Shown here: positions 33,249 to 45,600 of the stretch, in pieces | Layout: each line of letters opens with the position of its first letter | Position numbering within the stretch: position 1 is the first letter of the stretch | NCBI RefSeq assembly: GCF_000143415.4 | Contig: NW_003314324.1 | Location: forward strand, 78,655-142,654 | DNA: 64,000 bases | Direction of reading: 5' to 3' | Origin: Selaginella moellendorffii | Lineage: Eukaryota; Streptophyta; Lycopodiopsida; Selaginellales; Selaginellaceae | Program-made: the position numbers and the translations under genes | Notes under the pieces: generated by a model | Seen by the model: only the letters and a program-made list of their open reading frames with translations | The model's database searches: none | What the model was told of the DNA's origin: nothing

Positions 33249-36200
33249 CTAGCCAAAGGTGACGAGCAAGGTCCGGATTTCCATGGGAGCAATGTCAATG
33301 TGGCGATCGCTCGGCTTTAAAAGTGGACCGCGAACGTGAACAGCGGCAGCATCCTCTACGTTCGGATCAAGTTGCCATTGTAGAGGTTTCATGGAAGCTC
33401 TCTCTTGGTTAGCTGAAAGATTGAGCTCCACAACACTTGCAACCTGTGCAAATCCAGTGTTTTCACTATGCAAAGTAAATGAAAACACAAAACCTGTCTC
33501 AGGCCAAAAATCTTCTGCAAATCGACGCGCACAACCGTGGACAGTTCGATATCCTCTCCAGCCTGCAAAACAGTTAGAAGGGAGAACTATAAAAACTTCA
33601 AACTAATGTTCTACCTCGTACAAATGAGCCAGTCTCAGCAGGACATCCCCGTTTTCCAGTTCCTGGATGTATAGAAACGCGATAAAGTATAGAAGCGCGT
33701 TAGCTTTGAGCGAAATTACCTGCAGCGTGATGATAGCTATGTTCTGTGGTAGTTCGTAGCCAGACTCTGTTGCAGAGAATGTTGGATTTCCTATCTTGCC
33801 AGTGCTCGAAGACAGCTTCGAGAAAAACATTTCCAGAGGCGAATAAAGCCGCTGGCCTTGATTTCGTCGCCATCTCGCAGACTCCTGTGTTGAGTGTAAA
33901 CCAAGAAGAAACTTGCCACGAACCTGAATGACAATGCAAAGATAATAGTAATGACTACTAAAATTTGAGAAGATACAGTACCGTCAGGCCTTCACATTCG
34001 TTGCTGTCTATGCATATTGTTTCGTTTAAAGCCTCTTGAACACCTCTGTGGTCGTCGTGTAATAAGCGCCTGAAGAAAGCAAGAGGCTTCAAACTATATC
34101 GATCGACATCTATATGCATACCTTTGCACCATTAGCTCGATGTCACCATCTTTTAGACTAGAGCCGCCAATTGCTCGGTCCACAAGCACGGAGAACTCCG
34201 TATTGTCTTGTTGCAAGTAAATGCCCAGGTTGATCTACATAAGAGGAAAGGTTTTTTACAAAGAGACCGCCACTGATCACCTCACCGGATAGTAGTTTCC
34301 CGATATTGGTTCAGTGACATTGAGCTCCCAGTCACTTCTAAAATCTCTTACCTACAGACCACGTTAAAGCCAGGACCTTCAACATGGGAATCCTTACCCG
34401 CTTAAGAAAGTCTCGACCGTTCGAATCCGTGTAAAAAATCTTTTCGCTTTCCAAGTCCGTGCTTATTCTGGTAACTATTTCTTTGCCAGCATCACTGGAG
34501 TTTACTGGAACTGGTCCGATCTGAAACACATCGAACACGTTAGAAAGCGTTATCAAAGCGAAGGCTCACTGTGTATTCAATTTCAGCATATTGCGCGTCT
34601 TTGTAAAGCCTCAGCACCTGAAAAACCAATTGATATATATCTCTTGTGACGAAGATAATCAAGTCCTTACCTGGAATACCCAGGAAGAGAACGTTTGATG
34701 TACTTCTTCAACCAAGGAACCTTTTATATAGCTCGAAACCTGTGGATATTGTGTAAGCATACGGAAAATGTTTTCGCACATACCATCTCTTTGCTATCGA
34801 CGGGGTAGCAGGACGAAGAGTTGGGACGAAACACGTAAGCTCCCGAAGACTACTATCAAGGAATTGATAACCTTTGTATGCAATTTTTAATTACCTGGCC
34901 TCGAGCTTCTTCTGTGACACCATCACTTGAATTATACCAGCAATATGACAGCTTGACAGCAGATACAATCTGATATAAGAAATCCAAGAATGTAAATTTC
35001 TTCCAAGCTAGAATCTCACACTTACTCCAGATTTACGATCCGTAAACTGTTGAAGCTGTCCACTGGACGAGAACTTAAGCTTGGTTTTAGATGAGGATAC
35101 TTCCCTTGGGCTTTCATGATTTTTGAAAGAAGAGAGCGATGCACAACCTACATAAACAGACTTGCAACGTGTTGTCCAACCAAAGGAAATAAGCTTACCA
35201 TGTGTACCGTTTGACGCGCTGATGAAGTAGGAATTAAATCCTAATGGCGGAACAGAAGCTTTGAACACAAGAGTGTAAACGTCGTCATTGCTGGAAGAGT
35301 TGCCCGTATAGGCCTTCACATAAATCTCCTTCAGTTTTCTTGTCACACTGTCTAAAGGAATTAGCTGCGACGGAATTGCATTCCCAGTCGAATCTCTGAC
35401 TTGCAAACGTGTACTTGAAACCTGTAAAGGAAAACGTTGGTTTTCAGAGCTGAAGCCAAAGCATGTCCTGCAACATACCGGAATTCGCACCATCTCTTTA
35501 CGACTCCAGCCAAGCGTATTGTACAAAACTACTACCTGCGAGAAATGCTAAGAATTCAGCCAACTGGCCAGGGTAACCACTTACCAGAGAAGTGCCATCC
35601 TCTAGTTTGGCTTCAGAAGGTGGGCAATAGCTAATATTCAAAAGCAGGCACTAGAGAGGTAGCGAAGACAATATCAGAAAGATACTAAAATCCTGTAAAG
35701 TGCATACCTGATCAAAGCTCAGAGCAGATCTGCCACTGATTCCTTTCGGTAAAACGGACAAGTATTTGGAGGACGTTAATCTTTCCCAGATTGGAACAAA
35801 CCAATTGGTCGCAGTATTAAGCGCGGAGCTGGAGGCCGTTAGGACGGATATGGCTACCTCCATCACCTTCGCAGCCTATGAACATATTTTTCAGAGTCAT
35901 TTCTTTGTAATATATGACAAGATCAAAACCTTGGAAGCCCCAGTAGCGAGTCTCTTCGCATAGTCATTTGCAACATGTTGTTGCTCGGTCCCAGTTACAG
36001 CATCGTGATGTTGGAGGATTGCGAGCGCATCCTCCAGAGAATCGGTGTTGTCTGCAGAAAAATTTCTTCCCACCACAAACTCTAGCTGACGTGCGGCCTA
36101 AAAGAAGAAAGAAACGATGAGATGATTATGGTGAATATGTTACCATAAGGTACGCAGACAACCTCCTAACGTAGCCTTTCAGAGCGAGGCGGCTTGAGAA

Positions 36201-37876
36201 ATAACCAGTCCAGTAGCAATGGGAGCAATTCGCGTAGCTTAAAAAAATTCAACGTCGTCAACTAACGGATTCCAAGCATAGCAGACTTACGGGAAAAAGT
36301 CCTCGGTTTTCAAAGGCCAGGTGATGTTGGCAGCATTTTTCGAATCTACGTAGATAGATGGAGTAGAGTAAAACACATTAATTCTTCCATCCTGCAGCTA
36401 TACTGTTAACAAAAAAAACAAAAAAAAGGCGAGAGTATACACACCTTGTTCATATAGTGCACTAGCTTGTCTAGCTGCTTGAACCAAGTATTTGCTTGCT
36501 CATAATTAAAGTCTTGACCCATAGTCCACATTATATGATTTGATCGGAACTGCTCACTCTGAAAGTATATACAAGTGTCCTTGATAAACGAAAAAAGAAC
36601 TCAAATAATTGCCTGTTCTTGAGCACGCTTGACAAACAAGTCAATTCGCTCCTGAAGATTGTAGTCGTATAGAAGAGGATTGTCCTGCCAGCATACAGGT
36701 CATTCTCTGCCTTATAAACCAGCCAGCTGAACTTACTTGTATCAAAGGATCATTGGACTTAAAGTCAAAATTCATCCCCTCTGGAGGAGAGTAGTGATTT
36801 GCGAGGATACCTCCAAAGATCTGCAATTGAAACTTATAAAACACTGGATTTGGTGTAGGATTTTATACTTGTGAAGACGACGATAATGTTCTGGATCCCT
36901 GCCATACAAACTCCATGCCGCGCGTTGCTCGTCGTTTAGCAATGTCTTGGTAATCAGCCCGTGCAAAAAATAAACCATCAAAGCCGACCTGTCAGAAACA
37001 AACGGAGAGACGCTTATTTTTCTGCTAGAAGCCGACAGCTGCATCACCTCTGCTCCGAGAAGATAAGCTTGCACAGCTGAATGGCCAAACGGGTCGATCT
37101 GCCATCCAATGCGAGGCATTTTGTTAAACTGGGATTTGATAAACCGATGGCCAAGCGTAGTTTGATCGATCATGTCGATGTAGCTAGCACCAGCTTCGTC
37201 ATGCATACACCACGCCCCGTTACTGTAGCAACAATTATAAGAAAGCTTCGAACTAAAAGAGAAGGAAAAAAAAAGGAGAGAAAAAAGGCTAGCTTACACG
37301 AACTCGAGTTGGCCGGACTCAACCATTCGATGCACGATTTTTTGCTTCGCAGGAGTTTGCTCCCTCCACCATCGCTGGAAAAAAGCCTGGGAAACGAAAG
37401 CGTTTCAATGAAAAAAAAAAATCAAACACAAAGAAAGAACTGTGCGTAGCTTCGTGAGTGACTTGCCTGTTCAACATAGATAAACTTGCGATCTGGATTG
37501 TCCTCCAGGGACTGGATGACAGAGTCGATAATATACTGGACAGCGGCAATCTACAGGAAAAAGGAACTTTACAAAGGAAAAATGCCAGAAATTTGGCCAG
37601 CTAGAGTACCTGGATGGAATTGTTGGAGCCAACATAGTACTGATCCACAGTCTTGAGCCATCCCACATCATCGTGCGTGTGCGGCACAATGTGGACATTG
37701 ATCTTGTGGGGAAGCGGCCCCCCGGAGGTGTTGTAGATCCCAGGCGCAAGGGGAAGAAGAGGCGGCGATCGCCCCAAGAATCGATCCAATCTAGCTGCAT
37801 CGCGGAGCAAGGTGAGCACGAAGAGGAGGAGGAGCGCAGCGGCACAGCGCCTGGCTGCCCTAGCCCCAATCGCCAT
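33249..37876 (-). CDS. Lysosomal/vacuolar-type alpha-mannosidase, GH38
   Basis: Twenty-eight exons on the minus strand, all frame-consistent, 1055 residues. Exon starts from 5': 37876, 37550, 37386, 37222, 36988, 36820, 36684, 36558, 36391, 36237, 36097, 35875, 35650, 35535, 35421, 35147, 34969, 34849, 34739, 34617, 34520, 34351, 34234, 34069, 33923, 33662, 33562, 33443. An N-terminal hydrophobic signal or anchor (residues 11-24) is followed by [12 protein letters not shown] (metal site), the nucleophile region [10 protein letters not shown] with Asp190, FIYVEQAFF, and [15 protein letters not shown]. The enzyme trims alpha-linked mannose from N-glycans in the vacuole or apoplast. Introns 2 (37466-37387, donor CAG/GCAAGT) and 7 (36612-36559, CAG/GCAATT) use GC donors. 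A telo-box-like TAGGGTTTAAG lies just upstream near 37916. Confidence 0.94.
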
Positions 37877-38152
37877 CAAATATCACGCACACGCCAAGTC
37901 AGCTACATTAGAGTTTAGGGTTTAAGATAGTTTTAACGAAAGTTCCCATCTTTCTCCCCTTGTTTCAAAAGAACATCCGGAACACTATAGCCTCCAACTA
38001 CAAAGCAGTCCCAAGTTCGGTTCCGCGCTCCAAATTGCCTTGGCGATTAAAAGGAGTGAGGGTCCCTCTGGGTTCGAACCTGGGACCGACTCTACAAGAG
38101 TATCTGAACGCAATAATCTTAGTTTGGTTAAGCCTTAACCCCTGAAGAAGTA

Positions 38153-38225
38153 TGGAGATGCCGGGTATCGATCCCAGTGCCTCTCGCATGCTAAGCGAGC
38201 GCTCTACCATCTGATCTACATGCCC
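38153..38225 (-). tRNA. tRNA-Ala(AGC), slightly degenerate
   Basis: A 73-nt sequence on the minus strand with anticodon loop CTTAGCATG (anticodon AGC), D arm GGTAGAGCGC, and T loop GATCGATACC. The acceptor stem has one mismatch (position 4 C opposite C) and the A box reads TAGATCAGATGG, where plant tRNA-Ala normally has TAGCTCA. It may be a pseudogene. A copy lacking the anticodon arm lies in the right arm of the duplication. Confidence 0.75.
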
Positions 38226-38358
38226 TTTTCCAAGGGTAAAAAAAGCAAGAAGCTCGTGACAATTCTTCTGACGAAGCATCCAATGAAATATAACTTCGAT
38301 TGTAGTGTTCCATGGAATTTGATAGATGAAGCAAGCTACCAGGTAGAAACTTCACCCA

Positions 38359-39867
38359 ATGCCGAGAGTTTCAGAGGCGGCAACCATCGTCCTCTTCCTC
38401 TTTTTCCTGGCAGTAGTTTGGTTCCAGCACGAGAAGATTAAGTTTTTCATCTCCAGGAACGAAAGAAGCAACCACAGTGCCGCGAGCGACGCAAGTTGTT
38501 CTCGAGCAAACTTCTATAATCTGCTGCCTGCACGAGAAGACCATGGTAAGTGCAAGAGCCGGTTTGAGCAGCATCGCTACGGTAAGAGAGACTGGGAATA
38601 CGTACCATCGGAGTATCTCATTGACAGGCTTCGTACTTACGAGGAGTTCCATGCTCGCTGCACGAGAGGTAATCGCCAGACCTGGTTTAACTCGAGCACG
38701 GCCACGGAGAACAGTGATTGCAAGTTCATCCTCTGGCTGGGTAACAGCGGCCTCGGGAACAAGATGGTGTCGATCGCTGCGACTTTTCTCTACGCCTTGC
38801 TTTCCCGTCGAGTTTTGTTGATCGATCCGGCCGAAGACATGGAGGCGCTCTTCTGCGAGCCGTTTCCTCGGAGTTCCTGGTTTGCTCCCCGGGACGTTCC
38901 ACTCGAGTTCCTCAGGAGTGACGAGTTTAGGATCAGCTTTGATAAGTGTCACCCTGGTACTGCGAAGTTTTCGCGGCACGCATACATCGAGATTATGAAC
39001 GGTTACGACAGTATCGGTGACAAGTTCTTCTGTGAGAAACAACAGCAAAACATCAGTGATCAGTTTCCATGGTTGACGATCACCACAAACCTCTACTTCG
39101 TCCCAAGCTTATACTATGTTCCAAGTTTTAGAACCGAGCTAGACAAGCTCTTTCCAAGGCAAGAGGCGGCAGTGTTCCAACACTTGGTGAAGTATCTCTT
39201 CCATCCCTCAAACGCTGCCTGGGATAGAGCGACGAGATTTTACGATACTTACATGGCTGGCTCGAGCAAGCTTGTCGGTGTCCAAATGAGAGTGTTGCCC
39301 AATTTCCAGGATCTATCTCGTAGAGCGCAAAATTTCTCGGATGCAATGGTCCAGTGTCTCCTCCAGAGCAAGCTGCTCCCTGATGTTTCAGTGGCATCGA
39401 ACTTAAGCGCTTCTGGCAAGATCATAGGTGTTGTTGTGGCATCACTCGACGAGCAGTACTTCGATGGTCTTCGAGAAATTTACGTCAGCTCTCCCACCGT
39501 AGATGGTTCCTTGGTCCGAGTTTTCGCTCCAAGTAAGGAGCGATGGCAGCAGACTAATGACCGTAACCACGACGAGAAGGCCCTTGCTGATATGCTTCTT
39601 CTCTCATTCTGTGCCGAGCTGGTCACGAGCCCCGGCTCCACGTTTGGATACGCCGCTCAAGGCCTGGGTGGAGTCAAGCCGTGGCTCTTGAATGAGAAAA
39701 CCTGCTCCAAGTTGGACTCCACAGAGCCTTGCTTCCACGCGAAAGTGTTCTACGGCTGCAATTGTCATTCTTCAAGCGAGGCAAAGTCCGTCCAGAACAA
39801 TGCCCGGAGTTGTCCAGACGTGCCATGGGGACTTCAGACCTCGCCATCCCAGAAAACTGGTTCATAG
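38359..39867 (+). CDS. GT37 fucosyltransferase (xyloglucan/AGP FUT family)
   Basis: An intronless gene of 502 residues, a type II Golgi protein: short cytosolic end, a membrane anchor at residues 7-22 (EAATIVLFLFFLAVVWFQ), a stem, then the GT37 catalytic domain with EYLIDRLRTYEEFHARC, GLGNKMVSIAATFLYAL, WFAPRDVPLEF, VGVQMRVLP, GVVVASLDEQYFDGL and VTSPGSTFGYAAQGLGG. The family transfers fucose from GDP-fucose to cell-wall xyloglucan or arabinogalactan side chains. Several possible N-glycosylation sites are present. It is the intact copy in the left arm of the inverted duplication; a truncated homologue is at 59571-60212 and a more distant paralogue at 61428-62981. Confidence 0.93.
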   Translation: MPRVSEAATIVLFLFFLAVVWFQHEKIKFFISRNERSNHSAASDASCSRANFYNLLPAREDHGKCKSRFEQHRYGKRDWEYVPSEYLIDRLRTYEEFHARCTRGNRQTWFNSSTATENSDCKFILWLGNSGLGNKMVSIAATFLYALLSRRVLLIDPAEDMEALFCEPFPRSSWFAPRDVPLEFLRSDEFRISFDKCHPGTAKFSRHAYIEIMNGYDSIGDKFFCEKQQQNISDQFPWLTITTNLYFVPSLYYVPSFRTELDKLFPRQEAAVFQHLVKYLFHPSNAAWDRATRFYDTYMAGSSKLVGVQMRVLPNFQDLSRRAQNFSDAMVQCLLQSKLLPDVSVASNLSASGKIIGVVVASLDEQYFDGLREIYVSSPTVDGSLVRVFAPSKERWQQTNDRNHDEKALADMLLLSFCAELVTSPGSTFGYAAQGLGGVKPWLLNEKTCSKLDSTEPCFHAKVFYGCNCHSSSEAKSVQNNARSCPDVPWGLQTSPSQKTGS

Positions 39868-40730
39868 GACCTGTGATGTTGCACAAAAATCAGGCAAGAA
39901 GGAATAATTTTGGAAGATGAGCTCACCATTTTGCTCGAGATTATCCACCGCAGAGAAGTAAAGAACTTGAAGTGAATAACGTACCATTTCAAATAACCTT
40001 AGGTCGGGTTATTCATGATATCTCTTTGGTGTGGCTGGTTTCTTCTCGGAGAGGTTCCACTTTTCGCTGAAATCCTAGATATTTACAGTGAAGGGAAACA
40101 GGACAGTGAAATTTGGCAGCGCTCCCTGAAATGTGTTTATCGATAAAAGGGACAATTAATTCATAAAATTTGTTATATATATAGATATATATTCCGCACA
40201 TCATACTCCTCTTGCACATTGACCATATACCCGCCTGCGATTGGATGGCTATAAGCCTCCACTTCTTCTATCAAAGTAATTGAAGGAAGCATCAAATAAC
40301 GTGGAAATTGACTACGAGCACTATTCATCACCACTGCTGCTCATGGACGACGAGCTCCACCTCAATCACGGCAATAAGTTTGATAGGATTTTCGGGTCTG
40401 CACAAGTGGCTTTCGCTCACAAAGAGATCCTGCCAGCATTGCTCCATAAGGAAGCTATGAAGGTCAAACACGTATGCATCCATGACTGGAAATTTGCAGG
40501 TCAAGCATCATGACAATCAGTATCCAAAACTGTTCAGCATTTTGGATTGCATCTCCAATTACCAAATGGCAAAACTAGAGGTGGTAGACAAATGGCATGG
40601 TCGGGGCTGGGACACAGGTTGTAGAGCTTACTGAGCTCGGAGGCATTGAATATCCCAGGTGTAAGATAGAAGACCTCAAGTTTCTAGGGTGCTTCAAAGG
40701 AAACTCGGGAAATAGTGCTCATAGTGATTA

Positions 40731-41589
40731 TATATAGCGTTTCTTTAACCCTTTTAAGGGTTTTTTCTTGGGAAAATATTCCTTGTATATTCTAAAAAAG
40801 AGAATATACTTGTATATACCTTATAAAATATATAATATTTTTAAATAAATTTTAAATTAATAATAATAATAATAATATTTAAAATATTTATAACAAAGTT
40901 ACTTTTTGCCTTACACATGATAATAGAAGTATGATTTGATCAATTTGAATTTCTCACTTATCTAGCTATATGAAAGGCATGTTATAGATCAAGAGCAATA
41001 TAACTGCCCTTTTACCTGGCTATAAATATCAATAGCTAATGTGTTGAGACTTTCACCCCTTTGAAAGATCTTGAACTTCTGGCCATCTCTTGGAACAGTT
41101 AGATAGCCAAGCTTTTGCCTCTCTAGCAATTCCACTCCCACTACCTAAATTGGTAATCTATTGTTATGCACCAAGTAGAAATGCTCACCCTTAGCTCAAT
41201 CACAATGTCATGGATTGTGAAGGAGAAAGAATTTACAACCTCTTGCTCATCAATTTATGAGACCATTTTGGTTTAAATCTTAGTCCCTCAAATTATTCAA
41301 TCTCAATTTTCTAGTTTGAAAAGTGCTAATTTAGTCCTAAATGCAAAAAACAAATGACATGGGGTAGTTGTTTTTAGCTAAAAACTGAAAAGGCAACATT
41401 TAAGACTGAATAGTCTTGTCTTATGGTAGTTGTTTTTTAATAAACACCTTCTAAAAAGCATTTTCTGGCTGAATATGTGACATTGCCCACTTTATTATTG
41501 AGGCCTTTTGACAAAAAATGGATAATAACTTAATCCATTAGTTAATGTAAGTTTTTTTTAGCAATTCAATCAAGAACTAGTATAAAAAA
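40731..41589. other. AT-rich DNA with a TAA microsatellite, no gene seen
   Basis: A (TAA)n run lies at about 40857-40876. The rest has no coding or RNA gene signal that I can support. Confidence 0.55.
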
Positions 41590-41960
41590 CAATCCATAAG
41601 GGTAGGGAAAAAACCCATGAATATGATTGCACCCCGTTTTTCAATTAATTAAAAGTTGTATTCTTGGGTTCAAATAGTATTGGGTAAGATGTGGGAAATC
41701 TAAATTCAAGGATTTATATTTGGTATAAGAGGGGTTTTAAGTTTGACTCTATTTGTCATATTAAAATTACATATAGTAGATCCAATTTACTTTTGATTGA
41801 GCTCGATCCGAGTGATAGGGTGTCAAAAGAGTGGGGCTCTCAAGAGAGTTGTAGCTTTTAACTTCCATTCACAAGGGCGTAAACTTGCATGATAAATTGT
41901 AAGTAACCAAAGAGAATGAGTCGAGAGACAATCTATAAGGGTTTAAATATATAAAGTTTT
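41590..41960 (+). mobile_element. Decayed TRIM element with 5S-rRNA-like LTRs (Cassandra type)
   Basis: A degenerate LTR (about 41590-41718, with AATCCATAAGGG, TGCACCCCGTTTTTC and TCTTGGGTTCAAATAGTATTG) is followed after two bases by TGGTATAAGAG (41721-41731), one mismatch from the TGGTATCAGAG primer-binding site. About 170 bp further a second LTR begins TGTAAGTAACCAAAGAGAA at 41898 and is cut short near 41960. LTR, primer site, tiny internal region and LTR are the TRIM layout, linking the 5S-like solo LTRs elsewhere in the window to a real element. Confidence 0.68.
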
Positions 41961-42625
41961 TCATACATATCACTAATAATAGGGGGATTCAACTCTAGCC
42001 CAACTAAAAATCACTTAACTTTTGCTAAGGGATTTATGATTAGCTAGGAATTAGGTAAACTCTTTTAGTTATATCTCAATAAGTGTAATGTGTGTTACAT
42101 TCCAAGGGTGAGTATTGTTGTATAAAGATTATATAGCTCTTGTATATAGCAGCTACATTCTCATGTGAAGATGAAGAAACCCATAGAAGATGGTTCTCCT
42201 AACTATATTAACTGATCCAATTAAAGAAAAAGAGAGAAGTTTTCTGATTTGTATAATTATAAAGATTTTAAATAATATTTATAGAATTAAATTTTCAAAT
42301 ATTTTTAAAATAAAATTTATATTTTCCAATTTATTATTTAGAATAAACTGAATTATTCATTGATGTGGCTACTTGACTGAAAACCCTTAAAGTGGACAGA
42401 CTCCCTTAAAATCATTACTTCTCTAGCATGTAATATTATGGACTTTGGGATTGTGAAATGCAATTGGAAAATCCTAAGTTCATTAGCTAATGCTCTTTAG
42501 AACTTGGTATGTGGCCTTTTTAGCTTGAGACTTAAGCTCTAATATAGTGTTGTGGTGGACAAATACTTCTTTGACTCCTTACTCAACTCCATATTGCAAC
42601 ACTTAACACTAGCCAATGTAGTAGT

Positions 42626-45600
42626 TATTTAGATAAAGAATAGAGCACACTAAAAGCATCTCTAAGTACACTCTTTATATACTCTATAGTGTCTCATGAT
42701 ATTCTAGTGTCCTGTCCTTTAATGTTCTCTTGGCTGTACCCAACACTCCCCCTCAGCCAAGAAAGCCAAAGCATAAGACACTCCTAGTCAGCCAAGATAG
42801 CTATAGTGCAAAACAAAGAATTGTAAAAATATGCTTGGCTACCCACTTCTCCCCCTTAACCAAGTGTTTTCCTCATTCCAAGCATGTTTTTGAGTTTGTG
42901 TATGTGCACTTGTCTAGGACCTTAGTGAAAATGTCTACTAGCGGGATGTGGTTGAGAGATATTTGTTGGCAGGTGATGTGATCTCTAATTATATGAAATC
43001 TAGCCTCAATGTGTTTTGTGTTGCTGTGAAATATAGGATTGTGAGCAAGTTGCACAGCTGAGGAATTGTCATTGTAGAGTTGAGTTGGTGTAGACTTTTC
43101 TACAATTCCTAAGCCTAAAATAATTTCCTGAGCTAGATAGCTTCCTTGGTGGCTGATGCAAGAGCCATGTACTTTGCTTCACACATTGAGGTTGCCACCA
43201 TTGACTATTTCTTACTTGTCCAACTAATTGCTCCCCCAAGCATTTTAAAACACCAACTAATCAACTCCTTGAGTTTGTTTGAAACCTTTAAGTTTAGTTT
43301 AAGGTTTAAACCCTAAACCTAAACCCTAAACCCTAAAGAGTTTCGACTTAAAAACCCATTTGTTAGCCAAAACATTCATACCTTCTTGTTGTGGAACTAG
43401 TGTGAATGTGTTGTGTTCCAAGAAAGAGCAAAACTCATAAGTCATGCTTGTTAACCATTATTCAATATTTGAGAGCTTTTTTGTAGGATGCTAGTTCTGC
43501 AACAAGCCTGGTTAAATTAGCTTGATAACACTCCAAATAACATTGTGTTAGTTGTCATGGTTAGTTTGATCGATAAGGTAAAATTGGCTCTATCTACTAT
43601 TGGCAAGGCTCTACTATAACTTTTGGTGCTTCTTGAGGCATTTGTTTAAGAACAGTTTGTTAATTTAGAGGGAATTCATGATGATTATCCTCATATTTTG
43701 AATCATTCTCACTATCTGATCTGGCATCTACTCCAAACCTTAGGTCATTGGGAGTCAGCTCCTTATATCCATCTGTGTCAATTGAGATCGCTCCCTTGTT
43801 AACTTTATAACCATTCTTTGTATCCTCTTCATATCCCATGAAGATGCAAGAGTAGGCTCAATCATCCATCTTTATTAGTCATTCATCACAAGGATATGTA
43901 GCAAAAACTTAGACTTCCAAACACTCAAAGGTGAGAAACATCAAGTTTCTTACCTGTCCATGCCTCAAAAGGAGTCCGATTATACAAGGCTTTTGTTGGT
44001 AAGTAGTAGATAAACATGTGAAGTGCTTCTCCTAAAAAATATAAGTAATATTTTTGGCTTTCATCATGGAATAAATTACATCTTTTATTGTCCTTATTTT
44101 TCTCTCAACTACTCCATTCTAGCCACATTTATATGCCATTGACTTTTGTTGAGAAATTCCCCTCTTAGCATCAAAATCCCTATTTAGGAACTCTAACCTT
44201 CCATCAGTGTGAATAGTTTTGAGCTATTTTCTAATCTTGTGCTCAACTCTAGCCATCCAGGCTTGGAACTTTGACCAAACTTCAGCTTTATTCTTAAGTA
44301 GAATCACAAAGACATATCATCATTTGCAATAAGCAAGAAACAACTTGCTCCTCTAATGGTGTTTTTTTGAGCCATCTGTGCAACTTTAAGGTGAACAAGT
44401 TCTAAATTTCTATACTTCATTCAGCTCTTATCCTTTTTAAAAATTTCTTTATCATTTTCCTATGGGCACATCCACTACAAAATCCATACACCCATTGGGA
44501 TTGAAAGCTACTCCATGAACAAGGTTGACAACCTCTTTTAGCCTTTTAGAATTTGGGTGTCCAAATCTTTGATACCATAGCTCCATTATTGAGATGTTCC
44601 TAACATGAGCCACCATGCTAGAGACACTTCTATGAAGTAAGACATAAAGACTACCATCTTGTTAGGCAAAAGTCACCAAGTTGGCCATAAAAATGAAGTC
44701 AACTATATCTTTACCAAAATTGATAAAGAAGCCCAAATCAGCTAGTTTGCTAATAAAGAGTAAACTCTTTGATAACTTTAGGACCAATAGAACACTATCA
44801 ATGTTTGTGCCAAGTTAGTGAAAGCTGAGAGATCCCACACCAAAAATCTCAAATGAAATTTCATCAGCTGTTCCCACTTGATTTTTGATGTTATAATTTC
44901 TCAGCTTATGAAACTAGGTTGCATTTGGTGACATATGATGAGATGCTCCTAAGTCAGGCCACTAGAAATTGTTCTACACATTCTCCATAGCTTACTAAGT
45001 TTACTGAGACTCACATATACCACAATTCAAATTCAGATTCTATTGGCACATCAATAGAGGTACAACTCACCTCAAGCTAAAAGCCCCATATCATTCTCAA
45101 TCGTATGGCTGCCTCTCTTGCATGATGGATCTTTCCCTACCATGATCAGGGGAATAAAAGTCTCATGGACCATGATAGTGCCTATTTTCAGGAGATCGCT
45201 CACGTTCATGGTGCTCCTTTCTCCTTCACTGGGCAGCATCTATTTCTAGACTAGACTTTTAATATGACCATATCCTCCACAATTATAGCACTTCTTGTAC
45301 CAAACGTTCATGCCTGCACGGGGCCTTTTGAAGTTGGACTTCACCAAATGAGCAACTACTTGATCTCCTCTTGTCTATTGTGGAAGTTAATCCATCAATC
45401 TCTTTCTGAGCTTTTAAGATTCCCTTACGATCCCTGATGGCTTTCTCCAACTCCTTAAGCTTTGGATTGTCCTTGAATGCATTACAAATTCCATCATATG
45501 CATCTATCAGACCAATAACAATTGTTTCCATAATGTCCTCCTCACTTTGTGGATAGTCGATTGCAGCAAGCTTGTTCACCACGTTTTTCACTCTTGTAAG

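Larger units (their letters stand above)
40238..42600 (+). pseudogene. LRR-like gene fragments, left arm copy
   Basis: Two pieces (40238-40730 and 42430-42600) are homologous to minus-strand LRR-like sequence in the right arm. The first gives NKFDRIFGSAQVAFAHKEI and later GIEYPRCKIEDLKFLGCFKG. The second resembles the IVKCNWKIL segment of the other arm. Frames are broken and the pieces are separated by AT-rich DNA and a TRIM element. The leucine-rich pattern suggests the LRR part of a resistance-like protein, but no NB-ARC or kinase domain is visible, so this is tentative. Confidence 0.4.
38030..42610 (+). repeat. Left arm of a large inverted duplication
   Basis: Collinear, opposite-strand matches link this stretch to 60600-46460: GGTTCGAACC tRNA-like element (38060-38095 with 60505-60560), tRNA-Ala (38153-38225 with 60350-60404), fucosyltransferase (from 38359 with 60212), 39985-40140 with 59340-59540, and LRR-like segments (40238-40730 and 42430-42600 with 54282-53901, 46964-46750 and 46740-46460). 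The left arm itself carries the TRIM element (41590-41960) and AT-rich DNA at 40740-42420 that I do not see in the right arm. Confidence 0.75.
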
